This document shows, one piece after another, positions 37,336 through 46,727 of a stretch of 64,000 bases of DNA; the first letter of the stretch is position 1; each line of letters starts with the position of its first letter. The position numbers were made by a program, and so were the translations under genes. The stretch is from Bacillota bacterium (GTDB taxonomy: Bacteria > Bacillota > Negativicutes > CTSoil-072): contig JAGFZV010000001.1 of NCBI GenBank assembly GCA_017889545.1, positions 186,001-250,000 on the forward strand, read 5' to 3'. A model generated the notes under the pieces. The model did no database searches. It had not been told where the DNA came from and saw only the letters and a program-made list of their open reading frames with translations.

Positions 37336-38289
37336 TCAAAAAGTCATTTTTTTATCTTTTTGCAGCCATTCCAGAAGAATATCTTCCCGTGTCCGTTTGA
37401 TTTTTGCCAACTGTTCCGGCTGCCAGTCGTACATCCCTGTTCCGGTTTTGGCGCCAAGGTTCCCCTTCGCCACCGGATCTTTCAATATTGGCGACACACC
37501 ATGGCTATCGCACAAATCCTTGTTCAAATAAGAAGAGATATTGCAGAAAATATCCAGGCCGCCCAAATCAGCGCTTTCTATCGGGCCGCTCGTCGACAGT
37601 CGGCGTCCAAGGCTGTATTTCATTGTCGTGTCAACCGCTTCCTGCGTAGCAATACCGTTCTCTACTATGTACAGCGCTTCACGCAGCAAGGCAAATTGAA
37701 GCCGGTTGCCGATAAAGCCAAGCGCTTCTTTCTTTAACGCTACTGGTTTTTTGCCAATTTTTTCCATTAACTTCCAAGTGGTGTCAACCGTTTCCTGCGC
37801 GGTGTGTTTCCCCGGAACGACTTCAACCAAAGGAACCAAATGAGGCGGATTCCAAAAATGGGCCACAACAAAGCGTTCTTTCCCAGTCAGTTTTTCCGCA
37901 ACGGCAGTTGGACTCAAACCAGAGGTGTTTGTGGCAAAAATTGTGTTTGGCGAGCAAAGTTTTTCCATCTCAGCAAAGATATCCTGCTTTACAGATAAAT
38001 CTTCCGCAACCGATTCGATGACAAAGTCAGCATCCACTGCCGCCTCTTTCAACGTCGTAACGCCTTTAATCCTTGCCAGGATTGCAGTAATATCTTTGGG
38101 ATCGACCAAGCCATGCTGCTGGTAAGTTTCCAGTCCGGCTTTAATCCCCTTGAACCCCCGTTCAATACTGGCTTCAGAACGGCCAAACATCCGGACATTG
38201 TACCCGGCCATTGCAAACATTAAGGCAGTTCCAAAACCCATCGTACCTGTGCCTAAATTACAGATATTCTTGATTTCTTCCACTTGCAT
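37336..38289 (-). CDS. 3-Hydroxyacyl-CoA dehydrogenase-family protein, lambda-crystallin/carnitine-dehydrogenase-like
   Basis: A 317-residue NAD-binding dehydrogenase. Nucleotide motif LGTGTMGFGTALMFAMAG lies near residues 11-28 and the catalytic His-Asn pair is in HFWNPPHLVPLVEVVPG. NPPxLVPLVE is typical of lambda-crystallin (gulonate dehydrogenase) and carnitine dehydrogenase rather than acyl-CoA enzymes, which read NPxxxMKLVE. The substrate may therefore be a free 3-hydroxy acid. The ATG at 38289 follows AAAGGAG. It lies 175 bp after atoE and probably shares its sigma-54 promoter. Confidence 0.8.
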   Translation of the reverse strand: MQVEEIKNICNLGTGTMGFGTALMFAMAGYNVRMFGRSEASIERGFKGIKAGLETYQQHGLVDPKDITAILARIKGVTTLKEAAVDADFVIESVAEDLSVKQDIFAEMEKLCSPNTIFATNTSGLSPTAVAEKLTGKERFVVAHFWNPPHLVPLVEVVPGKHTAQETVDTTWKLMEKIGKKPVALKKEALGFIGNRLQFALLREALYIVENGIATQEAVDTTMKYSLGRRLSTSGPIESADLGGLDIFCNISSYLNKDLCDSHGVSPILKDPVAKGNLGAKTGTGMYDWQPEQLAKIKRTREDILLEWLQKDKKMTF

Positions 38290-38366
38290 CAGCAAATCAC
38301 TCCTTTTCTTTTTCTCACAGTATATTTGTTTATCCGTCATCTATTATTATATACGTTAGGCGAAAG

Positions 38367-38388
38367 GCCTGCAAAGCTGCCCGCAGGC
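38367..38388 (-). other. Small hairpin between atoE and the dehydrogenase gene
   Basis: GCCTGC...GCAGGC stem without a T-run; possibly an intercistronic processing element. Confidence 0.35.
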
Positions 38389-38463
38389 AACATTACAAGC
38401 CTCTCGCAGAACAACCCGGTCCAGTTTTCCGCGCAGTCCTGTGTTATTTGTTTTTTCAACCAG

Positions 38464-39873
38464 TTACGAGATCATCGGAGCAACGTACGGCATCGTCTTG
38501 GCCAACAAATAAAGTAATATTAATACGGTCGGGGTAAGGAATATTAATTGCAGCACGGAAAAACCAGCCAAATCTCTTGCTTTCATTCCCGAAAGGCCGA
38601 GAAGCGGCAGCATCCAGAATGGATTAATGAAGTTTGGCAGTGCTTCAGCCGCATTGTATACCTGAACGATCCAGGCCAGATTTACTTTTAATTGGTTAGC
38701 TGCTTCCAATACATACGGAGCTTCTACAACCCATTTGCCGCCGCCGGACGGCAGGAAAAGACCCATGATCGCCGAGTATGCGCCAACGACAACCGGCAAA
38801 GTACCTTGCGTTGAAACCGAAACAAAGAATTTAGCCAATAAATCGTTTAAGCCGGATCCCATTAATACGCCAAAAATCCCGGCATACAAGGGGAACTGGA
38901 GAAGAACGCCGCCCGTCATAGGAACAGACTTGCCTGCAGCTTTCAAGAAGCCTTTTGGCGTCCAGTGCAGCAGCATCCCAAAAATAAGAAACATAAAGTT
39001 ATACGTATTCAGGTCAAGCATGGACATAGCGCCTTTCGTGGCGAGCAGAAAACCCAGGTACCCAAAACCCAATAAGCAAATAATAATCGTAAGGATCGGA
39101 CTGTATTCCAAATATTCGCCAGGAACTTTTGGTTTTCCCAAATCTTCTGGGACGTCCGCAAATTGAATTCCAGCCATTTCCGCTGTTTTTGCCTTATCGG
39201 CATTCGGTGTTGATGCATAACAAATCCAAATGGCGACAAAAGAAACAACAATAATCATAACCAAGTTTTGCCAGGTGAAGAGAGTTAAGCTCAATGGTAT
39301 TTCACCGCTAATTTTGTAAAGAGACGCCGGGATGGAAGCTTTTGTCGCCATCAACAGTGCAGCCGATGAGGAAAGACCCAGAGCCCAGACACTGCCAAGT
39401 CCCAAATAAGCGGCAGCGCCGATCGCACGATAGTCGACGCCCGGAACACGCTTCATAACCTCTTTCATTAAGGATCCGGCAAAAATAAGGCCAAACCCCC
39501 AGCTAATCAGCGAAGCGGCGATCGATACAAAACCAATATACGCCACTGCCACTTTCGGGGTTTTGGGAAAAGCAGCCATTGCAACAATCAATCGTTTTAC
39601 CGGCGGGGCGACCGCCACGACATAACCGCCGATCACGATAAAGGCCATTTGCATGGTAAAAGGAATTAAGCCCCAAAATCCTTTACCGAAATCAATCGCA
39701 ACTTGGTTGGGAGTTCGGCCCAGTGCCAAAGCGGCAGCGCATACGATTGCCACTGCAAGTAATGCAAAAACATAAGCATCGGGAAACCAGCGTTCACTCC
39801 AGTCCGCTAGCGTCATTCCGAACTTCGCCATTACGCCGGCTTCTTCTTGCTTTGCTTGACGTTGATCTGCCAT
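38464..39873 (-). CDS. atoE: Short-chain fatty acid transporter, AtoE family
   Basis: A 469-residue membrane protein with about 11 helices matching the SCFA_trans family (PF02667). Recognisable elements: NQVAIDFGKGFWGLIPFTMQM, ASLISWGFGLIFAGSLMKEV, FLPSGGGKWVVEAPYV and a C-terminal NAAEALPNFINPFWMLPLLG. It likely imports acetoacetate, butyrate or similar acids. The start at 39873 has AAGGAG 14 nt upstream; a GTG four codons earlier abuts that site. Preceded by a sigma-54 promoter. Confidence 0.92.
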   Translation of the reverse strand: MADQRQAKQEEAGVMAKFGMTLADWSERWFPDAYVFALLAVAIVCAAALALGRTPNQVAIDFGKGFWGLIPFTMQMAFIVIGGYVVAVAPPVKRLIVAMAAFPKTPKVAVAYIGFVSIAASLISWGFGLIFAGSLMKEVMKRVPGVDYRAIGAAAYLGLGSVWALGLSSSAALLMATKASIPASLYKISGEIPLSLTLFTWQNLVMIIVVSFVAIWICYASTPNADKAKTAEMAGIQFADVPEDLGKPKVPGEYLEYSPILTIIICLLGFGYLGFLLATKGAMSMLDLNTYNFMFLIFGMLLHWTPKGFLKAAGKSVPMTGGVLLQFPLYAGIFGVLMGSGLNDLLAKFFVSVSTQGTLPVVVGAYSAIMGLFLPSGGGKWVVEAPYVLEAANQLKVNLAWIVQVYNAAEALPNFINPFWMLPLLGLSGMKARDLAGFSVLQLIFLTPTVLILLYLLAKTMPYVAPMIS

Positions 39874-39982
39874 AAAAAAATTCACGCTCCTTTAATATAC
39901 TATTATTTCAACAAATTGCTTCTTTTGCAGCCGGCACCCCCCTTGAATATATTTTCCGAAATAATATCGCACTAAAATAAAT

Positions 39983-40000
39983 ATGCAATTACCATGCCAA
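39983..40000 (-). promoter_or_regulatory. Sigma-54 promoter of atoE operon
   Basis: Minus-strand TTGGCATGGTAATTGCAT, GG-N10-GC. Expected start near 39974, about 100 nt before atoE. The -24 element directly abuts the T-run of the nfnB terminator. Confidence 0.85.
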
Positions 40001-40003
40001 AAA

Positions 40004-40057
40004 AAAGAGATCGTGAGTTGCACCAACAAAGGATAGCGGTGCAGCTCATGATCTCTT
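40004..40057 (-). terminator. Terminator after nfnB
   Basis: AAAGAGATC-TGAG-TGCACC pairs with GGTGCA-CTCA-GATCTCTTT (19-bp imperfect stem), followed on the minus strand by eight T. Confidence 0.9.
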
Positions 40058-40113
40058 TAAGAAATCTGTCCTGTTTGGGAATAATTTCACACGATCATTT
40101 CATGGTTTGCATA

Positions 40114-40126
40114 AAACAGCCTGTTT
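40114..40126. promoter_or_regulatory. Palindrome upstream of atoE promoter
   Basis: Perfect dyad AAACAG-C-CTGTTT lies about 115-130 bp upstream of the atoE -24 element, an enhancer-like position. It does not resemble the CGACA repeats before the CoA-transferase gene. Confidence 0.35.
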
Positions 40127-40259
40127 CAATCATTCATTTTTTTGGATTTAACAACAATTCGCTGTAAAGTTTGTGAAAAATAGTTACATGATCACATGAA
40201 CATGCGCTGAATACTGTGCATTCTTTTGCAAAAATGACTACTTTTTACACATTGATTCG

Positions 40260-41639
40260 TTAACGATTGCTCAGATATTCATGGATTGCTTTGGCAGCCC
40301 GTTTCCCGGCTCCCATTGCACTAATGACCGTAGCGGCTCCAGTCACAATATCGCCGCCGGCATAGACGCCCTCACGGGCCGTCTTGCCTTCATCGTCGAC
40401 ATTGATCGTTCCTTTGCGGCTAATTTCCAGCCCTGGCGTCGTCTGCGGAATTAACGGGTTCGGCGTGTTGCCGATGGCAATAACTACCGTTTCCACCGGC
40501 AGGACAAAATTCGACCCCGGGATCTCTACCGGCGACCGGCGACCGGAAGCATCCGGAGCGCCAAGTTCCATTTTTACACACTCCAGACCGGTAACCCAGC
40601 CTTCTGCATTACCGATTACCTTGACCGGATTGGTCAGCATATTGAAATCAATGCCTTCTTCTTTTGCATGTTCCACTTCTTCATGACGGGCCGGCATTTC
40701 TTTTTCTGAACGCCGGTATACCAGCGACACCTTTTCGGCGCCCAAACGCAGAGCGGTTCGCGCCGAATCCATCGCAACGTTGCCGCCGCCAACGACCGCC
40801 ACCCTTTTGCCCAGACCGATCGGCGTTTGCTGGTTGGGGAAATCGTACGCTTTCATCAGATTGGTGCGGGTCAAAAATTCATTGGCAGAATACACGCCAT
40901 TCAGATTTTCGCCCGGGATGCGCAGGAATTGAGGGCTTCCAGCGCCGGAACCGACAAATACAGCCTTGTATCCTTGTTCAAACAGTTCATCGACCGTGAT
41001 GGTCTTGCCTACTACCACGTTGGTCAAGAGCTCCACACCCAGGTTTTTAATATACTCAACTTCCGCTGCCACAATGCTTTTCGGCAGACGAAACTCTGGA
41101 ATTCCATATACCAGAACGCCGGCCGGTTTGTGCAGCGCTTCAAACACAGTAACCTGATAACCGGCCAAGGCCAAATCGCCGGCGGCGGTCAGGCCGGCAG
41201 GGCCGGATCCGACAATTGCGACTTTATCGCCAGTCCGTTTTACCGGAGCGGGCGCGGTTTTGGTTTGTTCTCTTTCATAATCGGCGCAGAAACGCTCTAA
41301 TCGGCCAATGGCTACCGGGCTGCCTTTCTTGCCAAGCACGCAGAGGCTTTCACACTGGACTTCCTGCGGGCAAACCCGGCCGCAGACTGCCGGCAGGCTG
41401 TTCTTCTCTTTAATCTTAAGGGCGGCTTCAGCAAATTTACCCTCGCGAACCAGTTTGATAAACGCCGGAATATCGACCTCTACCGGGCAGCCATTGCGGC
41501 AGGGCGCTGTTTTGCATTGCAAGCACCGGCTTGCTTCTACTTTTGCTGTTTCTTCGCTGTAACCCAAAGCCACTTCATGAAAGTTTTTAATGCGTTCCGA
41601 TGCCGGCTGCTCCGGCATAGCCTGTCTTAATGCTGGCAT
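40260..41639 (-). CDS. nfnB: NADH-dependent reduced ferredoxin:NADP+ oxidoreductase subunit B (GltD-like)
   Basis: A 459-residue flavoprotein. The N-terminal Fe-S domain has CLQCKTAPCRNGCP and CGRVCPQEVQCESLC for two [4Fe-4S] clusters. FAD (IVGSGPAGLTAA) and pyridine-nucleotide (VVGGGNVAMDSARTA) Rossmann motifs follow. Such proteins are often labelled small subunit of glutamate synthase, but pairing with the preceding NfnA-type gene indicates electron-bifurcating transhydrogenase. It overlaps nfnA by 13 bp, with AAAGGAGG upstream of the ATG. Confidence 0.9.
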   Translation of the reverse strand: MPALRQAMPEQPASERIKNFHEVALGYSEETAKVEASRCLQCKTAPCRNGCPVEVDIPAFIKLVREGKFAEAALKIKEKNSLPAVCGRVCPQEVQCESLCVLGKKGSPVAIGRLERFCADYEREQTKTAPAPVKRTGDKVAIVGSGPAGLTAAGDLALAGYQVTVFEALHKPAGVLVYGIPEFRLPKSIVAAEVEYIKNLGVELLTNVVVGKTITVDELFEQGYKAVFVGSGAGSPQFLRIPGENLNGVYSANEFLTRTNLMKAYDFPNQQTPIGLGKRVAVVGGGNVAMDSARTALRLGAEKVSLVYRRSEKEMPARHEEVEHAKEEGIDFNMLTNPVKVIGNAEGWVTGLECVKMELGAPDASGRRSPVEIPGSNFVLPVETVVIAIGNTPNPLIPQTTPGLEISRKGTINVDDEGKTAREGVYAGGDIVTGAATVISAMGAGKRAAKAIHEYLSNR

Positions 41640-42475
41640 GTGCAAGTGCCTCCTTTGCAATGGGTATGTTCTTCCGCTTGTTTTTCCTGAGTTTTATACA
41701 TTTTTTGGCGACTCATCAATCCGGCAAAATCAACCTGATGGCCGTCAAATTCAGGGCCATCGACACAGGCGAACTTTGTGGCATCGCCAACGCTAACCCG
41801 GCAGCCGCCGCACATCCCCGTTCCATCAACCATGATCGGATTTAAGCTGACAACGGTTTTTATTCCATGCGGACGTGTTGTTTCGGCAACCGCACGCATC
41901 ATGACAACCGGACCGATGGCAATCACTTCGGCAATCGGCTGTCCCTTCTCAATAAGTTCCTGCAGCACTTGAGTGACAAAGCCTTTTCGGCCGTATGTCC
42001 CATCATCGGTCGTAATAATCAGCGTGCTGCTTGCCGCTTTCATTTCCTCTTCGAGGATTAAAAGGTCCTTTGTACGCGATCCGACAATGCTGATCACTTC
42101 ATTGCCGGCTTCTTTCAGTGCTCTGGCAATCGGATAAATCGGCGCAACCCCAATTCCGCCGCCAACGCATACCACGGTACCCATCTTCTCAATATGGGTC
42201 GGCCGGCCCAATGGTCCGACAAAATCGACCAAGAACTCTCCTGGCTCCAATTGGCCCAAATCACGGGTCGTTACGCCAACTTCCTGAAAAATAATCGAAA
42301 TCGTGCCTTTTTCGCGGTCAAAATCCTGGATTGTCAAAGGAATTCGTTCGCCATCCTCTGTAACCCGCAGGATAATAAACTCGCCTGGCTGCGCTTTACG
42401 GGCGACCATCGGCGCTTCGATAACCATCTGATTGACTCCCGGTGACAAAACTTTTTTTTCCAACACCTTATACAC
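41627..42475 (-). CDS. nfnA: NADH-dependent reduced ferredoxin:NADP+ oxidoreductase subunit A
   Basis: A 282-residue ferredoxin-NADP reductase-like subunit with FAD-binding RIPLTI, NAD-binding GGGIGVAPIYPIARAL and a [2Fe-2S] site in GTGMCGGCRVSVG plus FACVDGPEFDGH. With NfnB it couples NADH and reduced ferredoxin to NADP reduction. The final 15 residues are unusually rich in Cys and His (HTHCKGGTCTCQH). The GTG at 42475 follows GGGGG; a sigma-54 promoter and a palindrome lie in the leader. Confidence 0.9.
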   Translation of the reverse strand: MYKVLEKKVLSPGVNQMVIEAPMVARKAQPGEFIILRVTEDGERIPLTIQDFDREKGTISIIFQEVGVTTRDLGQLEPGEFLVDFVGPLGRPTHIEKMGTVVCVGGGIGVAPIYPIARALKEAGNEVISIVGSRTKDLLILEEEMKAASSTLIITTDDGTYGRKGFVTQVLQELIEKGQPIAEVIAIGPVVMMRAVAETTRPHGIKTVVSLNPIMVDGTGMCGGCRVSVGDATKFACVDGPEFDGHQVDFAGLMSRQKMYKTQEKQAEEHTHCKGGTCTCQH

Positions 42476-42502
42476 GGGACATCCCCCATTCATAAAATAT
42501 TT

Positions 42503-42523
42503 GTGTTATGTTACAAATAACAC
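42503..42523. promoter_or_regulatory. Palindrome in the nfnA leader
   Basis: GTGTTAT-N7-ATAACAC, perfect 7-bp arms, between the predicted start site and the nfnA ribosome site. Could be a repressor operator (a redox regulator would make sense) or an RNA hairpin; it does not fit the 18-bp Rex consensus. Confidence 0.45.
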
Positions 42524-42544
42524 GTCGTTTCCTGATTGTATCAC

Positions 42545-42562
42545 ATGCAAAATCCATGCCAA
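42545..42562 (-). promoter_or_regulatory. Sigma-54 promoter of nfnAB
   Basis: Minus-strand TTGGCATGGATTTTGCAT with GG-N10-GC, beginning just after the stop codon of the sigma-54 activator gene. Expected start near 42536. Confidence 0.85.
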
Positions 42563-42566
42563 CCGG

Positions 42567-43961
42567 CTATTCCAATTTTAACACATCCACCTTCTCGTCC
42601 ACCACCTTGCTCAATCCATACTCTTCAATTTTATATATCAGGGCGCGTCGGCTCATATCCAAGGCTTGGGCTGTTTTCACCCTGTTTCCTTTGTTGGCCA
42701 GCAGCGCGTTAGCGATCACTTGTTTTTCCACCTGGTGCAGAATTTCCTTGAGCGTTCCTTCTTCCCGAACCAGCAAAGGCGGTTCTTCAGAAGCAGGCGA
42801 AAGGCTTGGCAAATCGTGCGCACTGATTACCCCATCCGACATAATAATCGCCCGTTCCATCACATTCGCCAGCTCTCTCACATTTCCCGGCCAATGATAC
42901 TCCAGCAGCACTTTCATCGCATCAGGAGTAATACAGGGGACTTCCCTATGCGCTTCAACGGAAAAGCGCCGGACATAATAGTCAATAAAGAGCGGAATAT
43001 CTTCTTTTCGCTCCCGCAGAAGCGGAACTTTAATCGGCACAACTTTTAAACGGTAATACAGGTCTTCGCGGAAGGCGCCCTGTGCAACCATGGCTTCAAG
43101 ATCGCGATTGGTAGCGGCAATAATCCGGACATCGACAGCAATCGTCGCTGTGCCGCCAACCCGTTCAAATTCATGCTCCTGCAGCACCCGAAGCAATTTA
43201 ACCTGGAGAGACAGCGGAAGTTCGCCCACTTCATCAAGAAAGATGGTCCCCTTATGGGCTAATTCGAACCGCCCCGGTTTTCTCGCAACAGCACCTGTAA
43301 ATGCGCCGCGTTCGTAACCAAATAATTCACTTTCCATGAGTCCTTCCGGTAATGCGCCGCAATTGATTTTGATAAAAGGTCCATCCCGGTGCAAGCTATT
43401 ATTGTGAATTGTTTTGGCTACAAGTTCCTTGCCGCAGCCGCTTGCACCGGTGATCAAGACCGTCGCATTTGTTGGGGCAACCCGGCCTATTGTCTTGCAA
43501 ACGGTTTGCATTACAGCACTCTTGCCGATAATATTATTCAGTTGATATTTTTCCTGCACTTCGTTTCGCAGATGAGCCACTTCAGCTCGCAGGCGACGCA
43601 TCTGAAAAGCCCGTTCCAGCAAAATCCGGACTTCGCCGATGTCAGAAGGCTTTACAAAGTAGTCAAACGCCCCCTGTCCCATCGCTTCAACGACGGTATT
43701 CAGCGTTCCATAGGCCGTCATAAAGATGACGGCGATTTGCGGATATTCTTGATGGATGATCTCAAAAGCTTCCATGCCACCCATCACAGGCATCTTTATA
43801 TCCATCAGCACCACGGCCGGCACTAGTGCGCGAACCGTTTCAATCGCTTCTACGCCATTTTCCGCCGTATGCGGCTCATAGCCCGCTTTGCGCACTATTT
43901 CGAATAAAAGATGTCTGACGCTGAGTTCATCATCGACAATTAATACCTTTTTATTATGCAC
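42567..43961 (-). CDS. Sigma-54-dependent response regulator (AtoC/NtrC type)
   Basis: A 464-residue activator. The receiver (about 3-118) has Asp54 in LMDIKMP. The AAA+ domain has Walker A TGASGCGKE (171-179) and an intact sigma-54 contact loop GAFTGA (219-224). The C-terminal Fis-type HTH reads RVKTAQALDMSRRALIYKIEEYGL. It starts with GTG 6 bp after the kinase stop. Likely targets are the nearby -24/-12 promoters of nfnAB, atoE and the CoA-transferase operon; AtoC is the E. coli parallel for acetoacetate. Confidence 0.92.
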   Translation of the reverse strand: MHNKKVLIVDDELSVRHLLFEIVRKAGYEPHTAENGVEAIETVRALVPAVVLMDIKMPVMGGMEAFEIIHQEYPQIAVIFMTAYGTLNTVVEAMGQGAFDYFVKPSDIGEVRILLERAFQMRRLRAEVAHLRNEVQEKYQLNNIIGKSAVMQTVCKTIGRVAPTNATVLITGASGCGKELVAKTIHNNSLHRDGPFIKINCGALPEGLMESELFGYERGAFTGAVARKPGRFELAHKGTIFLDEVGELPLSLQVKLLRVLQEHEFERVGGTATIAVDVRIIAATNRDLEAMVAQGAFREDLYYRLKVVPIKVPLLRERKEDIPLFIDYYVRRFSVEAHREVPCITPDAMKVLLEYHWPGNVRELANVMERAIIMSDGVISAHDLPSLSPASEEPPLLVREEGTLKEILHQVEKQVIANALLANKGNRVKTAQALDMSRRALIYKIEEYGLSKVVDEKVDVLKLE

Positions 43962-43967
43962 GGCCGT

Positions 43968-45467
43968 TCACCCCTTTGCCGCCGGAAATACCAAGGTAAA
44001 TTTACTTCCTTGTCCAAGAACGGATTCCACTAAAATTTTTCCGTCCCAATTTTCCATTAGTCGTTGAGCCACAGATAGGCCTAAACCGGTTCCATCATCT
44101 TTCGTTGTGAAAAACGGATCAAATAATTTTGCAATGTCTGACGGATCAATTCCTTTACCTGTGTCGCCAATTGCGACATGAACCGCATCCTTGCCGACGT
44201 CATAATGGCTGTCAATCGTAATTTGCCCCGGTCCATCCATGGCCTGCAGCGCATTAATAATCAGATTCAAAATAACTTGCTTCATCTGTTCTGCATTCAC
44301 CCGTACTTTGGGTATGCTCATATCAAGGGCCAGCGATATGCCGATATGCCTGCGGATGGTTTGTGTTTCTATCAGTAACAATGTGCTTTCCAGCACTGCA
44401 TTCACATCAACAAGCGTGACGGCAGTGTCCTGAGGACGGGCCAAATATAGCAATTGTTCAATCAGCCGGTTCATCCGGTCGACCTCCTGAGTGATAATGG
44501 CGAGATATTCGGTTTTTTTCTTCGTATCATTTTCCTCGCCCACCAACTGGGCAAAACCGCGTATCGCCATTAAAGGGTTGCGTATTTCGTGCGCCAGACC
44601 GGCAGCAACCTCCCCTACGCCGGCCAGACGCTCCGCCCGCTGAACCTGCGCCTCCAGTTTCTTTTGCGTCATTAACCCGTGCGCCATCTCATTAATTGCC
44701 AGTGAAATAGCGCCCATTTCGCCATTCAGCATCGGCATTTCATAATTTAAATCACTTTTTAACGTCAACAGGCCTTCCCGGATTTTGTCAATATCAGCCA
44801 TAAAGCGGTTGATCAAAAAAACCACTCCGGCTATCCCCAGTAAAAGGCCAACGATAATATTCGAATATGCATGCCACTTCATGCCGGCAATTTGGTCCTG
44901 TATATCGGAAGTAAATTCATTCGCCCAGATATAGCCGATCACCTTGCCTTCCCGGACAATCGGATGCATTGCATTCATAATCGCACCCCGGACCAAGTCG
45001 CCTTCCTGCACGCGCGGAACGCCGGTATCCATAACAACCCTGCCTTCATGGCCTGTGCTAATCGGCAGGCCCACTTTATCCGCATAAATATGGCTCGGCC
45101 CATAGGTAATAATGGCATCCAGCTCTTTATTATAATAACCAACGCCGCTTCCCGGATACGCTTTGGCGACCTCATCCGTGTATTCTTGAAGTTCGCGGTT
45201 CAAAATCGTTATTTTTTCTTCCCGGCTTGCATTCCGGGCTTCATGCCGCGTCAAAATATCTTCGTAAGCGCCATTCAAATTCTGGTCCAAAACCCGCGCC
45301 ATGCCGAATAGCTTATTTTGTTTTTCAGCTACCAGCGCGTCCTCTGCTTGGACAATCATCAGATGTCCGGCAACAAGAGTCGGCACAGCAACAGCAAGAA
45401 TAATAAACAACTGTAATTTGGCATGCAAACTTTTTGGCAGGATATTGATGTCTGTCACGCTCCCCAC
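43968..45467 (-). CDS. Membrane sensor histidine kinase (AtoS-like)
   Basis: A 499-residue kinase. Membrane helices at about 17-39 and 202-220 flank a periplasmic sensor of about 160 residues. A HAMP-like linker follows, then HisKA with His293 in GLAHEIRNPL and HATPase with NLIINALQA, DTGKGI and GTGLGL. Partner of the adjacent sigma-54 response regulator. The sensed ligand is unknown; short-chain 3-oxo acids are suggested by the regulated neighbourhood. The start (GTG at 45467) is uncertain: GGGGAG lies just inside the frame. Confidence 0.9.
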   Translation of the reverse strand: MGSVTDINILPKSLHAKLQLFIILAVAVPTLVAGHLMIVQAEDALVAEKQNKLFGMARVLDQNLNGAYEDILTRHEARNASREEKITILNRELQEYTDEVAKAYPGSGVGYYNKELDAIITYGPSHIYADKVGLPISTGHEGRVVMDTGVPRVQEGDLVRGAIMNAMHPIVREGKVIGYIWANEFTSDIQDQIAGMKWHAYSNIIVGLLLGIAGVVFLINRFMADIDKIREGLLTLKSDLNYEMPMLNGEMGAISLAINEMAHGLMTQKKLEAQVQRAERLAGVGEVAAGLAHEIRNPLMAIRGFAQLVGEENDTKKKTEYLAIITQEVDRMNRLIEQLLYLARPQDTAVTLVDVNAVLESTLLLIETQTIRRHIGISLALDMSIPKVRVNAEQMKQVILNLIINALQAMDGPGQITIDSHYDVGKDAVHVAIGDTGKGIDPSDIAKLFDPFFTTKDDGTGLGLSVAQRLMENWDGKILVESVLGQGSKFTLVFPAAKG

Positions 45468-45665
45468 GCTCTGCTTTTCAGCGGGAGTTTAAAATTCCCT
45501 CAACTTATAGCCCGGGATAGAAAAAATTGGATAGAAAAAAACGTCTTTTTTTAACCTATAAAAAATTCAGCAGAAACAAAATTATTCCTGCTACGGCAAA
45601 AAAATTTTTCATTATTACTAAACTACTGGATGCAGACAAAATCGTTTCGCAAAAACAACCTGCCG

Positions 45666-46667
45666 CTACATCGCGGCCATGATCTTTCGTACCGATACCA
45701 TGAGATTCCCAAATTTCTCCGGTTTCAGCGACTGATCGCCATCACAGAGCGCTTTTTCCGGCTGCGGGTGGACTTCGATCATCAGGCCGTCTGCACCAAC
45801 CGCCATCGCCGCCTTCGCCAACGGCTCCACCATCGACCATTTGCCGCAGGCATGACTGGGATCCACGATGATCGGCAAGTGACAGACCTCCTTTACTGCC
45901 GGTATAATACTGATGTCAAGCGTATTTCGCGTATAATTGTCAAACGTCCGGATTCCCCGTTCGCATAAAATAATATTGGAATTTCCTCCGGCGAGAATAT
46001 ATTCGGCCGCCATGAGAAATTCTTCCAACGTGGCGCTCATTCCCCGTTTCAGCAAAATCGGCTTCCTGCTCTTACCCGCTCGTTTCAGGAGAGAAAAGTT
46101 CTGCATGTTGCGCGTACCAATTTGAATGAGATCGGCGTATTCTTCAATCAGGTCAAAGGTTTCTTCATCCATCACTTCGGTCACAAACGGCAGGCCGCTC
46201 ACCTCTCTGGCTTGCGCCAGCATCTTCAAGCCCTCTTCGCCCGACCCTTGAAAACTGTACGGCGATGACCGCGGTTTATACGCTCCGCCCCGCAGCATTG
46301 TGGCGCCATGCTGCTTAACAAGCTTTGCCGTATCAACCATCTGTTGTTCACTTTCCACCGAACACGGTCCGGCGATAATCAACTTATGCCCGCCGCCGAT
46401 TTGGCAGTTGCCGATCGTAATCACCGTATCTGCCGGTTGAAAGGTTCGGCTGGCCATTTTGTAAGGCTGTCTGACCCGCATCACTTTTTCAATCCCCGGA
46501 TGGGTTGCGATGCTTTCAAGCTCAGCATCGCCCATCCCACCGGTTATCGCAAAAACAATTTGCCTTTCCCCGCTGACAGGGATAACTTCGACTTTTATTT
46601 CAGCCAATTTCCTGTGTACTGTTTCTATTTCTTCGCCAAAAGCGTCCGGCCTCATCATAATCAGCAT
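45666..46667 (-). CDS. aroF: 3-Deoxy-7-phosphoheptulonate synthase (DAHP synthase)
   Basis: A 333-residue type I-beta DAHP synthase with an N-terminal regulatory domain (about 1-70), condensing phosphoenolpyruvate and erythrose-4-phosphate for aromatic biosynthesis. Catalytic motifs: [34 protein letters not shown] and [10 protein letters not shown]. Last gene of the trp cluster, 60 bp after trpA, so it should fall under the same T-box. The ATG at 46667 follows GGGGGAAC. No strong terminator is visible after it. Confidence 0.94.
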   Translation of the reverse strand: MLIMMRPDAFGEEIETVHRKLAEIKVEVIPVSGERQIVFAITGGMGDAELESIATHPGIEKVMRVRQPYKMASRTFQPADTVITIGNCQIGGGHKLIIAGPCSVESEQQMVDTAKLVKQHGATMLRGGAYKPRSSPYSFQGSGEEGLKMLAQAREVSGLPFVTEVMDEETFDLIEEYADLIQIGTRNMQNFSLLKRAGKSRKPILLKRGMSATLEEFLMAAEYILAGGNSNIILCERGIRTFDNYTRNTLDISIIPAVKEVCHLPIIVDPSHACGKWSMVEPLAKAAMAVGADGLMIEVHPQPEKALCDGDQSLKPEKFGNLMVSVRKIMAAM

Positions 46668-46727
46668 TGGCAGTTCCCCCTTCCGCCTTTTTTCACCGGT
46701 AATTGGTACACGCTGCAAACAGCAAAA

